In this document: piece after piece, positions 24,958 through 32,192 of the stretch
Numbering within the stretch: the stretch's first letter is position 1
How the letters are laid out: each line of letters starts with the position of its first letter
Assembly (NCBI GenBank): GCA_934183135.1
Contig: CAKPRX010000017.1
Span: forward strand, 1-32,956
From: an uncultured Prevotella sp.
GTDB lineage: Bacteria > Bacteroidota > Bacteroidia > Bacteroidales > Bacteroidaceae
Direction: 5' to 3'
Length of the DNA: 32,956 nucleotides
Made by a program: the position numbers and the translations under genes
Notes under the pieces: model-generated
The model's input: only the letters and a program-made list of their open reading frames with translations
The model's database searches: none
Told to the model about the DNA's origin: nothing

Positions 24958-25953
24958 CTACTTGTTGTCGTCGCGGTATATCACCTTGTTGGCTCCGCTG
25001 GTTATCTGCAGCGCCTCGGGGTGCTCCTTGATGAAACTGTCTATGTGGCGTATGCGCTTTTCCTCCAGTATCTCGTCCACGGCTATCAGTATGCCCGTCT
25101 CCTCTACATCGCCGAAGCCATAGTTGATGGCGGTGCCGAAGAGCTTCATCGTGGGACTCAGGTTCATGTACGCATTGACCAGTGGAGGTATGTTGTAGCC
25201 CAGCTGTCGTATCTCGCGGTTGAGCACCCGGTAGTCCTCGTGGAAGTCGTCGTAGGGAAACAGCTTGGCCAGCTCGTCCTCGGGCGTGTCTATTACCAGC
25301 GGTTTCATCGGTACGATGAGGTTCTCCTTGTCATCGAAGTGCTTTTTCAGAAAATAGAGTATCATGTCGCGTCCCCGGCGTATGTAGCTGGGGTACATGG
25401 TCATCTTTCCGAAGAAATATTTGAGGTTGGGATACAGCACGGTAAGCGCGCCGAGTCCATCCCATAGGTTGTCGAGCGCAAAGATGCTCTTGGTGTTCTT
25501 GCGGACATTCTGGTAGTCGAGCGCGACAAACGAGCGGCCCAATTCTACGGTATAGGGCGCGTAGTCGCGCATGAACCGTTCTGAAAAATGGAACATGTGG
25601 CTGGTGGCGAGTACAGGCTGCCCGTTGGCGTCTATCTTCCAGTCGGTGCCGAACAGGTATCGGTAGCCCCCGATGATCTCCTCGGCCTCGGGGTTCCACA
25701 CCACGAGCTGCTTGCATCCGTTCTCCATCGTATCAAACTCATCTATGTCGGCCGACTTGCCTGTGCCACCGCCCGCGGTACGGAAAGCCTCCTCGCGGAG
25801 CCTTCCTATCTCCAGCATGACGTTGGGCGCCTGCTTGGCCGTTATGACGTATATCTCGTTATGGCTCTTGTTGGTCATACGGAGCTGCCGCTCGGGCGTC
25901 AGTTCAGCCTTGAGCTGCTCTCTACTGATGGGCTTGATGATATCTTGTTCCAT
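24958..25953 (-). CDS. glsB: Glycine N-acyltransferase for glycine lipid synthesis (GlsB-like)
   Basis: A 331-residue protein of the hemolysin-like/GNAT-type acyltransferase family (N-terminal block MLEIGRLREEAFRTAGGGTG, then IIGGYRYLFG and ELGRSFVALDYQ). In Bacteroides thetaiotaomicron the homologous pair glsB-glsA makes glycine lipids: GlsB transfers a 3-hydroxy fatty acyl chain to the amino group of glycine, and GlsA adds a second acyl chain. The PlsC-type partner gene lies 15 bases upstream here, the same pairing, which supports the assignment. The product is a membrane aminolipid linked to stress tolerance and colonisation in Bacteroides. Sequence similarity to ornithine-lipid enzymes means a different amino acid substrate cannot be excluded. 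Confidence 0.82.
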   Translation of the reverse strand: MEQDIIKPISREQLKAELTPERQLRMTNKSHNEIYVITAKQAPNVMLEIGRLREEAFRTAGGGTGKSADIDEFDTMENGCKQLVVWNPEAEEIIGGYRYLFGTDWKIDANGQPVLATSHMFHFSERFMRDYAPYTVELGRSFVALDYQNVRKNTKSIFALDNLWDGLGALTVLYPNLKYFFGKMTMYPSYIRRGRDMILYFLKKHFDDKENLIVPMKPLVIDTPEDELAKLFPYDDFHEDYRVLNREIRQLGYNIPPLVNAYMNLSPTMKLFGTAINYGFGDVEETGILIAVDEILEEKRIRHIDSFIKEHPEALQITSGANKVIYRDDNK

Positions 25954-25968
25954 AATTGTTCTGTCTGT

Positions 25969-26784
25969 CTATAGCTCGTAAACCTTGTCTTCTACTATTT
26001 TCGCCCATTCCATCGGTGTGTGTGTCTTGTCAAATGTCTGCCATGGTATGGGCTTGCCGATGGCTATGCGGAAGGTCTTGCCGACGTTCTTGTACATCTC
26101 GTCGACCAGAAACATCATGGCCAGGTTGAACGGCAGATACTTGTCGCTGAACCGGGCGATGCGGTAAAAGCGCTCCGAGTTGCGCCCGCCGAAGTGTATG
26201 GGCACTATGTCGCGCTGGTACTCCACGCTCTTGGTGATAAAGGTCTTTTTCCACGGCAGGTCGTGTATGGTGCCGTCGGGGCGCTTGCGGCTGTTGAGCC
26301 CCGCAGGAAACATAAGCATGTGGTTGTTGCTACTGAAACCGGCCTCGACCATAGCTGGAAAGCTGCGGCTCTGCCGCCCAGTCTTGTTGATGCCTATGCA
26401 GAGGGGCTTGAGCCCGGGCAGGTTGAGTAGCAGGTCGTTGACCAGATAGCGGAACCGCCCGTCGTAGTGGCGGCCTATGATGGAGCCGAGAGCCACGCCG
26501 TCCTGTCCGCCGAGGGGGTGATTGGATACAAAGGTGTAGAGACGGCCGTCGTTCTTGTCGGGCAGATTTTCCAGCCCTTCTATCTGGAGCGTCATGCGCA
26601 GGTACTTGACACACTCTTCGAGCCAGGGAGTACCGGAGAGGTGGCGCGACTCCCAGAGGAAACTGTTGACCTCGTCCTCATGGACAATCCGTTTGAGCCA
26701 GCCCGTGACAAACCCAGGTACAAAGCGTGCCTTAGCGCCCATCTTGCTGGTCAATATCTTGTCTATGTCTATGGTTTTCTCCAC
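25969..26784 (-). CDS. glsA: Glycine lipid O-acyltransferase (GlsA-like, PlsC family)
   Basis: A 271-residue acyltransferase of the PlsC/LPLAT family. The catalytic motif is SNHPLGGQDG, where H89 and D95 are separated by five residues rather than the usual four, a form I associate with GlsA/OlsF-type proteins. The acyl-acceptor motif is MFPAGLNSRKR (F159 to G162) in place of FPEG. It would add an acyl chain to the hydroxyl of the N-acylated glycine made by GlsB, whose gene follows 15 bases downstream. It has no predicted signal peptide or long membrane helix, in line with a protein on the inner face of the membrane. It heads the two-gene operon. Confidence 0.82.
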   Translation of the reverse strand: MEKTIDIDKILTSKMGAKARFVPGFVTGWLKRIVHEDEVNSFLWESRHLSGTPWLEECVKYLRMTLQIEGLENLPDKNDGRLYTFVSNHPLGGQDGVALGSIIGRHYDGRFRYLVNDLLLNLPGLKPLCIGINKTGRQSRSFPAMVEAGFSSNNHMLMFPAGLNSRKRPDGTIHDLPWKKTFITKSVEYQRDIVPIHFGGRNSERFYRIARFSDKYLPFNLAMMFLVDEMYKNVGKTFRIAIGKPIPWQTFDKTHTPMEWAKIVEDKVYEL

Positions 26785-26816
26785 TTGTAGCTTACTTCAT
26801 AACATTAATGTAGGTG

Positions 26817-26824
26817 CAAAAATA
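26817..26824 (-). promoter_or_regulatory. -7 element of the glsA-glsB promoter
   Basis: Minus-strand TATTTTTG followed by CACC matches TAnnTTTG and lies 32 bases before the glsA ATG at 26784, a normal leader length. The DNA upstream is A/T-rich; no clear -33 element is seen. Confidence 0.55.
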
Positions 26825-27122
26825 ACACAAGTTTTTTAATTACGCTATTATTTTGCTAAAAAATGTTTCTGTTTTTATCCCACAGAGCATCCCTTATTAT
26901 AAGTTATTGCTGGTTTGGGTACATCAGGGGGAACCACCACAAGGCCACTATCTTTCCCCATAACTCTAAGGGACAGGCAAATGTGCAGCTGCAAAATCAT
27001 TATAGATTTTTTTATGCCATTCACATTCAAGATATATATCCAAGACCGGCATCTCACTTTTAGTGACTGTAAGAGCCCTGCTTCGTGCTGCACGCATTTT
27101 CTCTACCATGTCTTAAGAGTTG

Positions 27123-27200
27123 TTGCTTGCTTACGCAAGGGGAGTGCAAACCAAGTGAAAAACGAAAGAATTTATTCATTTTTATTCGTAAGCAACGCAA
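27123..27200. repeat. Inverted repeat with A/T-rich centre
   Basis: TTGCTTGCTTACG (27123-27135) pairs with CGTAAGCAACGCAA (27187-27200) with one bulged base, around a 51-base A/T-rich centre. One frame across it reads GSANQVKNERIYSFLFVSNA, a string I recall from many Prevotella intergenic open frames, so it may be a dispersed repeat; this is memory, not a search. Confidence 0.45.
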
Positions 27201-27241
27201 AAGGCTGGTTGTTTTTGCCCAGGGTGGGGCATCTGACTTTA

Positions 27242-27249
27242 TATTTTTG
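27242..27249 (+). promoter_or_regulatory. Orphan -7 element
   Basis: TATTTTTG followed by CACC matches TAnnTTTG and resembles the other promoter elements of this window, yet no convincing gene follows. See the possible small RNA at 27254-27444. Confidence 0.4.
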
Positions 27250-27253
27250 CACC

Positions 27254-27444
27254 GTTAGTGCGCACTGTTACTCTAAGATAGCCCCTGTAGAATTTTGGGC
27301 CCACTCTGAATTTCTACAGAGCTGAGGATGTGCCCCATGCTGATGGTTGGCGGTTGCTCGCTTCTGTCAGTTATTTTCCTGTTTGTTGCCAGTAAACGCA
27401 TGTGGGGCAGCGTGCTGATAACCCGAGAATTAACATTCGGTTTT
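27254..27444 (+). ncRNA. Possible small RNA (unrecognised)
   Basis: Downstream of the orphan promoter lie a palindrome AGTGCGCACT (27257-27266), a perfect 8-bp stem CTGTAGAA/TTCTACAG (27285-27292 with 27312-27319), a longer-range TGCCCC/GGGGCA pairing (27331-27336 with 27404-27409), and a weak CCGA/TCGG hairpin followed by TTTT near 27423-27444. It does not match tmRNA, RNase P or SRP RNA features that I know. The small open frame at 27328-27588 is an alternative explanation but has no family motif. Confidence 0.25.
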
Positions 27445-27673
27445 GGCCAATTATTGTTAACGGATGGGGCTGTTTTGGGGTGGTTTTTGCGACAGGTGAT
27501 GGCGCTAAGAAGGGCTAAAAAGAAGTGTTTTCTCTGTTTTTATTACATTTGTGCTGGTCGTGGCGGCCTAAGACGTTGCACGAAATAGACGATTTGTGCA
27601 ATATGACCACTGTTTTTACCCTGATTTTGCCTTTTGAAGCGACGGGGATTTTTAACACAATGGCCGTTGGAAA

Positions 27674-27719
27674 AATCGTAATGACGGCTTCCAGAATCGT
27701 AATGACCATCACTACGATT
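27674..27719. repeat. Triple AATCGTARTGAY repeat (two direct, one inverted)
   Basis: AATCGTAATGAC occurs at 27674-27685 and again at 27695-27706, exactly 21 bp apart (two helical turns). An inverted copy with one change pair (ATCACTACGATT) lies at 27708-27719, so copies two and three form a near-perfect palindrome. The layout is that of a binding site for a dimeric DNA-binding protein, or a hairpin. Confidence 0.6.
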
Positions 27720-28075
27720 TTCTTGAACACTGTTTAACGCGAAATGTTAATTCGCGGCCCCTCCGTTTTTCGCTCTCCGCGCCATCGGTGGTGGTATCGG
27801 CCTTGGCGGCGGCCGTTTCGGCGCTCTAAAATTAACATCTATTTGCACACGGCGACGGCGTGCCAGAAATATGTTTTGTAAGATAATGCGACAGTTTGCC
27901 GTTTTGGACAGAACCCTGGACAAAGGCATGAACCGCAGCGGCCCACAGCTCCGTGCCAGGACACCGCCACGCCCTCCGCAAAACACGCCGGACGCACGGC
28001 GCAGACACCGGAACCGACTGGCGGGAGGGCCTGCTTGCGCAAAACCGAAATCAACTTTTTGCCCGAAAATCAAAA

Positions 28076-28105
28076 AAAAGTGGAGAAAAGTGGCGCTGTG
28101 TGGGG
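28076..28105 (+). promoter_or_regulatory. Probable MraZ operator (three 10-bp-spaced GTGG repeats)
   Basis: GTGG begins at 28080, 28090 and 28100, giving an exact 10-bp period; the first two copies are preceded by AAAA. MraZ proteins of E. coli and mollicutes bind tandem TGGG or AAAGTGG-type repeats upstream of their own gene. The array overlaps the -33 region of the mraZ promoter, so bound MraZ should repress. Confidence 0.75.
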
Positions 28106-28122
28106 AAATATGTGTATCTTTG
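28091..28122 (+). promoter_or_regulatory. mraZ/dcw promoter
   Basis: TATCTTTG at 28115-28122 matches TAnnTTTG. TGGC at 28091-28094, 20 bases upstream, may serve as the -33 element and is shared with the MraZ repeats. The leader to the ATG at 28159 would be about 33 bases. Confidence 0.6.
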
Positions 28123-28158
28123 ACCACGAAATTTCTGTTTTATATTAAAGATGTACGC

Positions 28159-28626
28159 ATGCGATTTGTTGGAAGCATAGAGGCCAAGGCCGACAGCAAG
28201 GGGAGGGTCTTCCTGCCCGCCGCTTTCCGCAAGCTGCTCCAGGCAGCTGGCGAGGAGGGGCTTATCCTGCGTAAGGACATCTTCCAGCCATGCCTGGTGC
28301 TCTACCCCGAGAGTGTGTGGAACGAGCAGCTCAACCTGCTGCGCGCCCGGCTCAACCGGTGGAACCCCCAGCACCAGCAGCTGTTCCGCCAGTTTGTGTC
28401 GGATGTGGAGCCGCTGACGCTCGACGCCAACGGGCGGCTGCTCATACCGCGCCGCTACCTGCACATGGCGGCCATAGAACAGGATGTAAAGTTTATAGGC
28501 ATGGACGACACCATCGAGCTGTGGAACAACGCCGACACCGCGCGCCCCTTTGTAGAGGCCGCGGAGTTTGCCCGTCAGCTCGGCGACATCATGGGCTCGC
28601 CCGATGCGGGCGGTGCCCAGCCTTAA
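28159..28626 (+). CDS. mraZ: Transcriptional regulator MraZ
   Basis: The ATG at 28159 gives a 155-residue MraZ starting MRFVGSIEAKADSKGRVFLP. The same frame is open upstream to 27871, but that extension spans the promoter and operator and is not coding. Two SpoVT-AbrB-like halves each carry the DxxGR signature: ADSKGRVFLPAAFR near residue 11 and LDANGRLLIPRRYL near 91. MraZ forms a ring-shaped oligomer that binds the repeats just upstream and represses its own operon. It is the first gene of the division and cell wall cluster, 18 bases before rsmH. Confidence 0.95.
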   Translation: MRFVGSIEAKADSKGRVFLPAAFRKLLQAAGEEGLILRKDIFQPCLVLYPESVWNEQLNLLRARLNRWNPQHQQLFRQFVSDVEPLTLDANGRLLIPRRYLHMAAIEQDVKFIGMDDTIELWNNADTARPFVEAAEFARQLGDIMGSPDAGGAQP

Positions 28627-28644
28627 CCCACCAACGACCATACG

Positions 28645-29559
28645 ATGATAACCACAGCAAGCACCTATCACGTTCCCGTACTGCTCCAGGAGAGCATCGA
28701 CGGGCTGAACATACACCCCCATGGCGTGTATGTCGATGTTACCTTTGGCGGCGGTGGGCACTCGCGCGCCATCCTCGGTCGGCTTACCGCCGACAGCCAT
28801 CTGTACAGCTTTGACCAGGATGCCGACGCCGAGCGCAATGTCGTGGCCGACGACCGGTTTACCTTCGTGCGCTCCAACTTCCGCTACCTGCGCAACTGGA
28901 TGCGTTACTACGGCGTGGACCATATCGACGGGCTGCTGGCCGACCTGGGCGTGTCGTCGCATCACTTCGACGACGAGAGCCGCGGCTTCTCCTTCCGCTT
29001 TGACGCCCCCCTGGACATGCGCATGAACAAGAGCGCCGGGCAGACAGCCGCCGACGTGGTGAACAGCTATGACGAGGAGGCGCTGGCCGACGTGTTCTAC
29101 CTGTACGGCGAGCTCAAGAACTCGCGCCGCATAGCCTCGGCCCTCGTCAGGGCCCGTCAGGGTGGGGCCATCGCTACCACGCAGCAGTTTGCCCAGGCCG
29201 TGGAGCCCCTCTTCCGCCGTGAGCGCGAGAAGAAAGACATGGCCAAGCTGTTCCAGGCCCTGCGCATCGAGGTAAACCACGAGATGGAAGCCCTCCGCGA
29301 GATGCTCGTGGCCGCCACCTCGCTGTTGGCACCCGGCGGGCGGCTGTCAGTGATAACCTATCACTCGCTCGAGGACCGCATCGTTAAGAACGTGATGCGC
29401 ACCGGCAACGCCGAGGGCCGCGTACAGCAAGACTTCTACGGCCGTACCGACACCCCCTACCGGCTGGTTAACAACAAGGTGATAGTGCCCACGGCCGACG
29501 AGCAGGCCCGGAACCCCCGGAGCCGGAGTGCCAAACTACGAATAGCAGAGAAAAAATGA
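28645..29559 (+). CDS. rsmH: 16S rRNA (cytosine(1402)-N(4))-methyltransferase RsmH
   Basis: A 304-residue methyltransferase (older name MraW). The SAM-binding region is DVTFGGGGHSRAIL (about residues 32-45), followed by FDQDADAE. Further family signatures are LLADLGVSSHHFD, RGFSFRFDAPLDMRM, RIEVNHEM, and LSVITYHSLEDRIVK near the C-terminus. It methylates N4 of C1402 in the decoding centre of 16S rRNA. Its place right after mraZ is the standard order. The stop overlaps the ftsL start by four bases. Confidence 0.96.
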   Translation: MITTASTYHVPVLLQESIDGLNIHPHGVYVDVTFGGGGHSRAILGRLTADSHLYSFDQDADAERNVVADDRFTFVRSNFRYLRNWMRYYGVDHIDGLLADLGVSSHHFDDESRGFSFRFDAPLDMRMNKSAGQTAADVVNSYDEEALADVFYLYGELKNSRRIASALVRARQGGAIATTQQFAQAVEPLFRREREKKDMAKLFQALRIEVNHEMEALREMLVAATSLLAPGGRLSVITYHSLEDRIVKNVMRTGNAEGRVQQDFYGRTDTPYRLVNNKVIVPTADEQARNPRSRSAKLRIAEKK

Positions 29560-30020
29560 CAGATAAGCAGACCGAGATAAAGACCACGGTGACCGGCATA
29601 CCCACACCGCCCGCCGCCAAGGACGCCCCAGCCGAGCAGCCCACGCTGAAGGAGGTAATCAAGACGCAGGCGGCCAGCGAGGACACCCCCCTGTCGGCCA
29701 ACCTCACCTTCGGGCGCATCCTGGGAGGCGACATCCTCAACACATCGACCATCCGCAGGCAGATATGGCTCTTCCTGCTGATAGTGGTCTTCGTCATCCT
29801 CTATATATCCAACCGCTACAGTTGCCAGCAGAGCCTGATAGAGATAGACAAGCTGCAGAAGGAGCTTCAGGACGCCAAGTACAAGGCCCAGGCTACCGGC
29901 AACAAACTTACGGAACTGAGCCGCGAGAGCAATGTGCTTGACATGCTGAAGGCCAACAACGACAGCACCCTCAAGATGCCCACTCAGCCCCCTTACCTGA
30001 TAACAGTACCCGAGAAATGA
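29556..30020 (+). CDS. ftsL: FtsL-like cell division protein
   Basis: A 154-residue bitopic protein: a long polar N-terminal segment (about 1-68, longer than in E. coli FtsL), one membrane helix at about 70-88 (IWLFLLIVVFVILYISNRY), and a periplasmic coiled coil (about 92-125). It belongs by position and plan to the FtsL-like family of Bacteroidetes that replaces classical FtsL between rsmH and ftsI. FtsL normally links the divisome regulators to the septal synthase FtsWI. It overlaps both neighbours by four bases (ATGA), so it is translationally coupled on each side. Confidence 0.85.
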   Translation: MTDKQTEIKTTVTGIPTPPAAKDAPAEQPTLKEVIKTQAASEDTPLSANLTFGRILGGDILNTSTIRRQIWLFLLIVVFVILYISNRYSCQQSLIEIDKLQKELQDAKYKAQATGNKLTELSRESNVLDMLKANNDSTLKMPTQPPYLITVPEK

Positions 30021-32173
30021 GCAAGTTTGACAACAAGAAGACCATGCCGCGCTATTACTTCATCGCGGTTATGCTGACCTTAGTGGCCGTGGTGGTGGTA
30101 GCTAAGTCTACCTATATTATGAGTGTAAAGCGCACCTACTGGATGCAGGTGGCCAGCCGTGTCAAGAAGGACAGCGTGTCGGTGCCTGCCGTGCGGGGCA
30201 ACATACTGAGCTGCAACGGCACCATCCTGGCCAGCTCGCTCCCGGAGTACAAGCTGTTCGTAGACTTCAAGACCATACACGATGCCGGTACCGACTCGCT
30301 GTGGCAGGTCAAGCTCGACTCTGTCAGCGCCGGGCTCAGCGCCATGTTCCCCGGGCGTACACCCGCCCAGTACAAGCGCTACCTGGAAGAGGGACGCAGC
30401 CGGCAGAGCCGCCGCTGGGCCATCTACGACGGCCGTGTAGACTACAATACCTACTGCGAGGTCAAGTCGCTGCCCGTGTTCCGCCTCCGCGGCTATACCG
30501 GCGGCTTCTACTGCGAGAAGTTTGACTCGCGCCAGCATCCCTTTGGCGACAACCGCACCGTGGGCGACCTCTATCCCGGCAAGGACGAGGCCAAGAACGG
30601 ACTGGAGAAGTTCTACGACGCCCTGCTGCGTGGCAAGAACGGCATCATACACCGCCGCAAGGTGCTCAACAAGTTTCTCAACATCACCGACACGCCTCCC
30701 ACCGACGGTGCCGACATCGTTACCACGATAGATGTCAACATGCAGGACCTGGCTGAGCGTGCCCTGCTGGCCGAGCTCAGACAGAAGGAAGTTAACGGCA
30801 ACGTGGGCGTGGCTATAGTGATGGAGGTCAAGACGGGCGACATCAAGGCCATCGTCAATCTGGAGAAGTGTGCCGACGGCAGCTATGCCGAGCGCAAGAA
30901 CCACGCCGTGGCCGACCTTATGGAACCCGGCTCGGTGTTCAAGACCGTCTCCCTGATGACCGCCCTCCAGGACGGCATGTGCGACACCAGTCGCGTGGTC
31001 GAGACGGGCGATGGCATCTTTAATATGCACGGCCGCCACATGAAAGACCATAACTGGAGCAGGGGCGGCTATGGCACCATCACCATGGCCCGTGCCCTGG
31101 AGCAGAGTTCCAACATCGGCGTGAGCCGTATCATAGAGGACTACTACGGCCGCCACCCCGAGAAGTTTGTCGAGGGCGTGTACCGCTCGGGCATCACGGC
31201 CGACCTCAAGCTCCCCCTCCCCGGCTACAGTCCTGCCATAGTGCGTATGCCACGCAAGAACAGCCGCGGGCAGTGGGTCAACTGGAGCAAGACCTCGCTG
31301 GCATGGATGAGTATAGGCTACGAGACCCAGGTGCCGCCCATATCGACCCTCACCTTCTACAACGCCATAGCCAATGACGGCCGCATGATGTACCCCCGCT
31401 TTGTCAAGTCGGTGGTCAAGAACGGCGAGGTGCTCGACGAGTTCTCCCCCGAGGTGGTACCGGGCAAGGAGCACATCTGCAGTACCTCCGTGGTACGCAA
31501 GGTCCAGGCCATGCTGGAGCATGTGGTGTCGCGGGGCACGGGCAAGAAAGCCGGGTCGGCCTCGTTCAAGATAGCCGGCAAGACGGGCACGGCCCAGGTG
31601 TCGCAGGGCAAGGGCGGATACAAGAGCGGCACTACCCGCTATCTGCTGAGCTTTGCCGGTTACTTTCCCGCCGATGCCCCCCGCTACAGCTGCATAGTGT
31701 GTATACAGAAGACAGGACTCCCCGCCACCGGCGGCATGAGTGCCAAGGTGTTCCACGATATAGCCGAGGGCATCATGGCCCAGAGCCTGAAGATGGATGT
31801 TACCGACGCGCGCGACTCTGCGAGCAGGCCCATACCCGATGTGAAATACGGCAATATCTGCTCGGCCGGGTATGTGCTCAACCGGCTCGGCATACACAAC
31901 AATGCCGGCTGGAGCGGGTCGTATGCCACCGGCAACCCCATCTGGGGCACAGCCGAGTGCCGGCGCAACTCGGTACAGCTTACCCGCACCACGCCCGGCA
32001 GCACCCGCCAGGTGCCCAACGTGGTGGGCATGGGTGCCCGCGACGCCGTGTACCTGCTGGAGAGCCGCGGCATACGCGTGCGGCTTGTGGGCCGCGGCAA
32101 GGTGGCCCGCCAGAGCCTGGTGCCCGGTACCCCGGCCCGTCGCGGGCAGCGCTGCCAACTTACATTAGATTAA
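30017..32173 (+). CDS. ftsI: Septal peptidoglycan transpeptidase FtsI/PBP3-type with C-terminal PASTA domain
   Basis: A 718-residue class B penicillin-binding protein. A membrane helix lies at about 14-30 ([16 protein letters not shown]), followed by the dimerisation domain ([20 protein letters not shown]). The transpeptidase motifs are SVFK (S306 nucleophile, K309), SSN (S364-N366) and KTG (K522-G524). A single PASTA domain closes the protein (about 666-718, [20 protein letters not shown]), a feature usual for the Bacteroidetes and Gram-positive versions but not for E. coli FtsI. It cross-links septal peptidoglycan as the partner of FtsW. It overlaps ftsL by four bases and is followed by murE after 19. 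Confidence 0.95.
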   Translation: MSKFDNKKTMPRYYFIAVMLTLVAVVVVAKSTYIMSVKRTYWMQVASRVKKDSVSVPAVRGNILSCNGTILASSLPEYKLFVDFKTIHDAGTDSLWQVKLDSVSAGLSAMFPGRTPAQYKRYLEEGRSRQSRRWAIYDGRVDYNTYCEVKSLPVFRLRGYTGGFYCEKFDSRQHPFGDNRTVGDLYPGKDEAKNGLEKFYDALLRGKNGIIHRRKVLNKFLNITDTPPTDGADIVTTIDVNMQDLAERALLAELRQKEVNGNVGVAIVMEVKTGDIKAIVNLEKCADGSYAERKNHAVADLMEPGSVFKTVSLMTALQDGMCDTSRVVETGDGIFNMHGRHMKDHNWSRGGYGTITMARALEQSSNIGVSRIIEDYYGRHPEKFVEGVYRSGITADLKLPLPGYSPAIVRMPRKNSRGQWVNWSKTSLAWMSIGYETQVPPISTLTFYNAIANDGRMMYPRFVKSVVKNGEVLDEFSPEVVPGKEHICSTSVVRKVQAMLEHVVSRGTGKKAGSASFKIAGKTGTAQVSQGKGGYKSGTTRYLLSFAGYFPADAPRYSCIVCIQKTGLPATGGMSAKVFHDIAEGIMAQSLKMDVTDARDSASRPIPDVKYGNICSAGYVLNRLGIHNNAGWSGSYATGNPIWGTAECRRNSVQLTRTTPGSTRQVPNVVGMGARDAVYLLESRGIRVRLVGRGKVARQSLVPGTPARRGQRCQLTLD

Positions 32174-32192
32174 CATTACACCTATATATATT

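Larger units (their letters stand above)
26825..28075. other. Gene-free 1.25-kb region before the mraZ promoter
   Basis: No reading frame here has a recognisable domain, and the base composition changes from A/T-rich (26825-27250) through mixed to very GC-rich (27757-28060). It contains inverted repeats at 27123-27200, an orphan promoter match at 27242, hairpin-forming sequence at 27254-27444, a triple 12-mer at 27674-27719 and AATTAACATT-type motifs near 27427, 27742 and 27831. These are listed separately. The patchwork composition suggests an insertion site or decayed mobile DNA ahead of the conserved dcw cluster. Confidence 0.5.

Noticed and set aside
27328..27588. Possible 86-residue membrane protein
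   Set aside because: Hydrophobic N-terminus but no homology that I recognise, and it overlaps the hairpin-rich segment; not enough to call a gene.
27674..27719. Short CRISPR-like array
   Set aside because: Repeats are only 12 bases with 9-base gaps, one is inverted, and no cas gene is near.
27515..27730. Possible 71-residue minus-strand membrane peptide
   Set aside because: Its hydrophobic part is produced by the repeated AATCGTAATGAC sites, which are better explained as DNA or RNA elements.
27871..28158. In-frame N-terminal extension of MraZ by 96 residues
   Set aside because: It runs across the promoter and the GTGG repeats, has low-complexity basic composition, and MraZ proteins begin at the MRFVGS-type start.
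30080..32158. 692-residue open frame opposite ftsI
   Set aside because: It is the complement of a clearly identified penicillin-binding protein in GC-rich DNA; its composition (Ala, Gly, His, Val) is typical of such shadows and no motif is present.
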